Source: Dehalococcoidia bacterium | Lineage (GTDB): Bacteria > Chloroflexota > Dehalococcoidia > UBA2979 | Length of the DNA stretch: 34,883 bases | NCBI GenBank assembly: GCA_009379925.1 | Contig: WHSU01000036.1 | Coordinates: 1 to 34,883 of the forward strand | Direction: 5' to 3' | Shown here: in pieces, positions 33,734 to 34,883 of the stretch | Position numbering within the stretch: position 1 is the first letter of the stretch | Layout: each line of letters begins with the position of its first letter | The notes under the pieces: generated by a model | What the model saw: the letters and a program-made list of their open reading frames with translations, nothing else | What the model was told of the DNA's origin: nothing | The model's database searches: none | Position numbers and translations under genes: made by a program

Positions 33734-33741
33734 GCGCGCGG

Positions 33742-34665
33742 GTGATGCTGGGACCGGCGGCGCCCGATAATGATCGGGACACGCTGCCGGAGGGAGGCAC
33801 CGGCATCGCGGCGCTCGACATCCCCAGCCTGCCGGTCGCCCAGGCGCGCGCCTTCGCGCTGGTCGCCACGTCCCGGCCGGCCGTCGATGAACTCGAGGCG
33901 CTGGTGGACACGGATCCCGCGCTGACTGCGTCGGTCCTGCGCGCCGCCAACTCCGCGCGATCCGCTCCCGTAGACCGCATCGCCACCGCACGGACCGCGA
34001 CCATCCGCATTGGCATCGAGGAGACGCGGCGTATCGTGCTGGGAACCGCGCTGAGAGGCGCCTTCGACCTCGCCCCCTCCGGGATCGACCTCGACGAACT
34101 GTGGCGGCACCTGGTGGCCTGCGCCATCATCGCGGACACGCTGGCAGAGGACAGCGGCCAGCACACGCAGGCGTTTACGGCCGGACTCCTCCACGACCTC
34201 GGCCGCCTCGCCATGGCGGCGCAGGATCCGCACCACTACGCCGAGGTGGTCGAGCAAGTGCGCGACGGGGAGGACGCCGTCGCGGCCGAACGCGCCGTCT
34301 TTGCGACGACGCACGTCGAGTGGGGCGTGGTGGTCGCCGGCAAATGGGAACTCCCGGACGAACTGGTGGACGCGGTCGCCAGTCACCACCTGCCCGCGGC
34401 GTCCGGACTCGGCGGGTACGTGTGGCGCGCCCGCCAGGCCGCGCACCGGCTCGGCATCGGCGACGGCGTATCGCCGCCGCCGGCGCCCTCACCCGACGGC
34501 GATCGCGCGCGCGCCGCCACCCTCGGCCGCCAGGTCACAAACCTGTCGGCGCACATCGCGGAGCAGCGCGGCGAGCCCGACGCGACCGTCGGTCACGGCG
34601 GCGGAACAGAACACCTGATGACGCAGATCGAGTGGTATCGCGGCGCGCTGCAACGGGCGGCCTGA
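33742..34665 (+). CDS. HDOD-domain protein
   Basis: A 307-residue signalling protein. The HDOD domain spans about 25-230: ARAFALVATSRPAVDELEAL, VDTDPALTASVLRAANSA, IRIGIEETRRIVLGTAL, then AFTAGLLHDLGRLAMA with an intact HD pair, VEWGVVVAGKWELPDELVDA and ASHHLP. HDOD proteins relate to HD phosphohydrolases and sit in chemotaxis, cyclic-di-GMP and stress networks, mostly without proven enzyme activity. No GGDEF, receiver or other output domain is attached; the C-terminal 70 residues are Pro/Asp-rich then helical (MTQIEWYRGALQ). GTG 33742 or ATG 33745 is the start. The gene is single and ends before a hairpin and tRNA-Glu. Confidence 0.88.
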   Translation: MMLGPAAPDNDRDTLPEGGTGIAALDIPSLPVAQARAFALVATSRPAVDELEALVDTDPALTASVLRAANSARSAPVDRIATARTATIRIGIEETRRIVLGTALRGAFDLAPSGIDLDELWRHLVACAIIADTLAEDSGQHTQAFTAGLLHDLGRLAMAAQDPHHYAEVVEQVRDGEDAVAAERAVFATTHVEWGVVVAGKWELPDELVDAVASHHLPAASGLGGYVWRARQAAHRLGIGDGVSPPPAPSPDGDRARAATLGRQVTNLSAHIAEQRGEPDATVGHGGGTEHLMTQIEWYRGALQRAA

Positions 34666-34696
34666 GCCGGCCGCACAACCCACTCAGACGCGAACG

Positions 34697-34738
34697 AGAG
34701 AGCCCCCGGCGGCCTCGACGGCGCTCCGGGGGCTCTCT
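34697..34738. terminator. Bidirectional hairpin between HDOD gene and tRNA-Glu
   Basis: AGAGAGCCCCCGG (34697-34709) and CCGGGGGCTCTCT (34726-34738) form a perfect 13-bp stem with a 16-base loop, 31 bases after the HDOD stop and 19 bases past the tRNA gene on the other strand. There is no U run on either side, so it may act as a transcript-end stabiliser as much as a terminator. Confidence 0.5.
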
Positions 34739-34756
34739 ATCAGTTCAGGTGGCTGG

Positions 34757-34829
34757 TGCCCCCAGGGGGAATTGAACCCCCGTCCCCACCTTGAAAGGGT
34801 GGTGTCCTGGGCCACTAGACGATGGGGGC
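34757..34829 (-). tRNA. tRNA-Glu (anticodon UUC)
   Basis: A 73-base cloverleaf on the minus strand: acceptor GCCCCCA/TGGGGGC, anticodon stem CCACC/GGTGG around loop CTTTCAA with anticodon TTC, T arm GGGGG-TTCAATT-CCCCC, discriminator A. CCA is encoded (to 34754). It reads GAA (and by wobble GAG). Its 5' strand takes part in a long inverted repeat with the leader. Confidence 0.95.
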
Positions 34830-34865
34830 GTTCCGCTACTCGAAGGATAGCAGCGGAACGCCCCC
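34824..34865. repeat. Perfect 14-bp inverted repeat overlapping the tRNA-Glu(UUC) 5' end
   Basis: GGGGGCGTTCCGCT (34824-34837) and AGCGGAACGCCCCC (34852-34865) are exact reverse complements separated by 14 bases. The left arm covers the first six bases of the tRNA (minus strand) plus its leader. In the precursor RNA this helix would compete with the acceptor stem. Confidence 0.7.
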
Positions 34866-34883
34866 ACGGTCATGCGTTTGCGG

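Noticed and set aside
33764..33769. GATAAT inside the HDOD gene as its promoter
   Set aside because: It lies within the 5' coding region, and no in-frame ATG or GTG at a leaderless distance follows it.

Overview
The window looks like ordinary chromosomal DNA from a high-GC member of the Chloroflexota, probably near Dehalococcoidia/Tepidiformales. This placement is an inference from the FtsK sequence style (a charged insert in the alpha domain followed by RITALQNDLALALAAP), an F420/LLM-type oxidoreductase, a long double-FtsX ABC permease and overall gene content. No rRNA, CRISPR array, insertion sequence or phage gene is visible.

Layout. 1-3.8 kb (+): 3' part of an RNase J gene, then ftsK. 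3.8-6.4 kb (+): a lower-GC segment with 421 bases of non-coding DNA and a helD-type RNA-polymerase recycling helicase; it looks acquired. 6.4-10.6 kb (-): yebC-ruvC-ruvA-uvrB. 10.7-13.0 kb (-): panD-panB-panC behind a recognisable promoter. 13.2-15.2 kb (-): an alpha/beta hydrolase fold protein whose nucleophile serine is replaced by glycine, followed by an S58 (DmpA/NylC-type) self-cleaving hydrolase. 15.4-20.2 kb (-): polA, a frameshifted GNAT acetyltransferase, mutM and a GDT1-type cation transporter. 20.3-26.7 kb (+): ABC permease, two ABC ATPases (the first with a C-terminal AbrB-like segment), an alpha/beta-barrel-like protein and a membrane-anchored nuclease. 26.7-30.3 kb (-): threonine aldolase, lipoprotein, an unknown protein, a CcdA-family membrane protein with its two halves in reversed order, and a small charged protein. 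30.4-34.9 kb: two tRNA-Glu genes (CUC and UUC anticodons) flanking a TadG-like von Willebrand protein, an LLM flavin oxidoreductase, a stand-alone NAD(P)H-hydrate epimerase and an HDOD protein.

The genes give a strong DNA repair/replication flavour (ftsK, helD, uvrB, ruvA, ruvC, polA, mutM), plus coenzyme A precursor synthesis (pan genes) and envelope functions. At least five starts carry a TANNNT -10 hexamer exactly 6 bases before the start codon (polA, mutM, the 28.65-kb gene, the 30.0-kb gene, the epimerase), with close variants at three more (permease, uvrB, HDOD gene), which points to frequent leaderless transcription. The most unusual single gene is the CcdA homologue at 29162-29968, which reads as a clean circular permutation of the usual fold.
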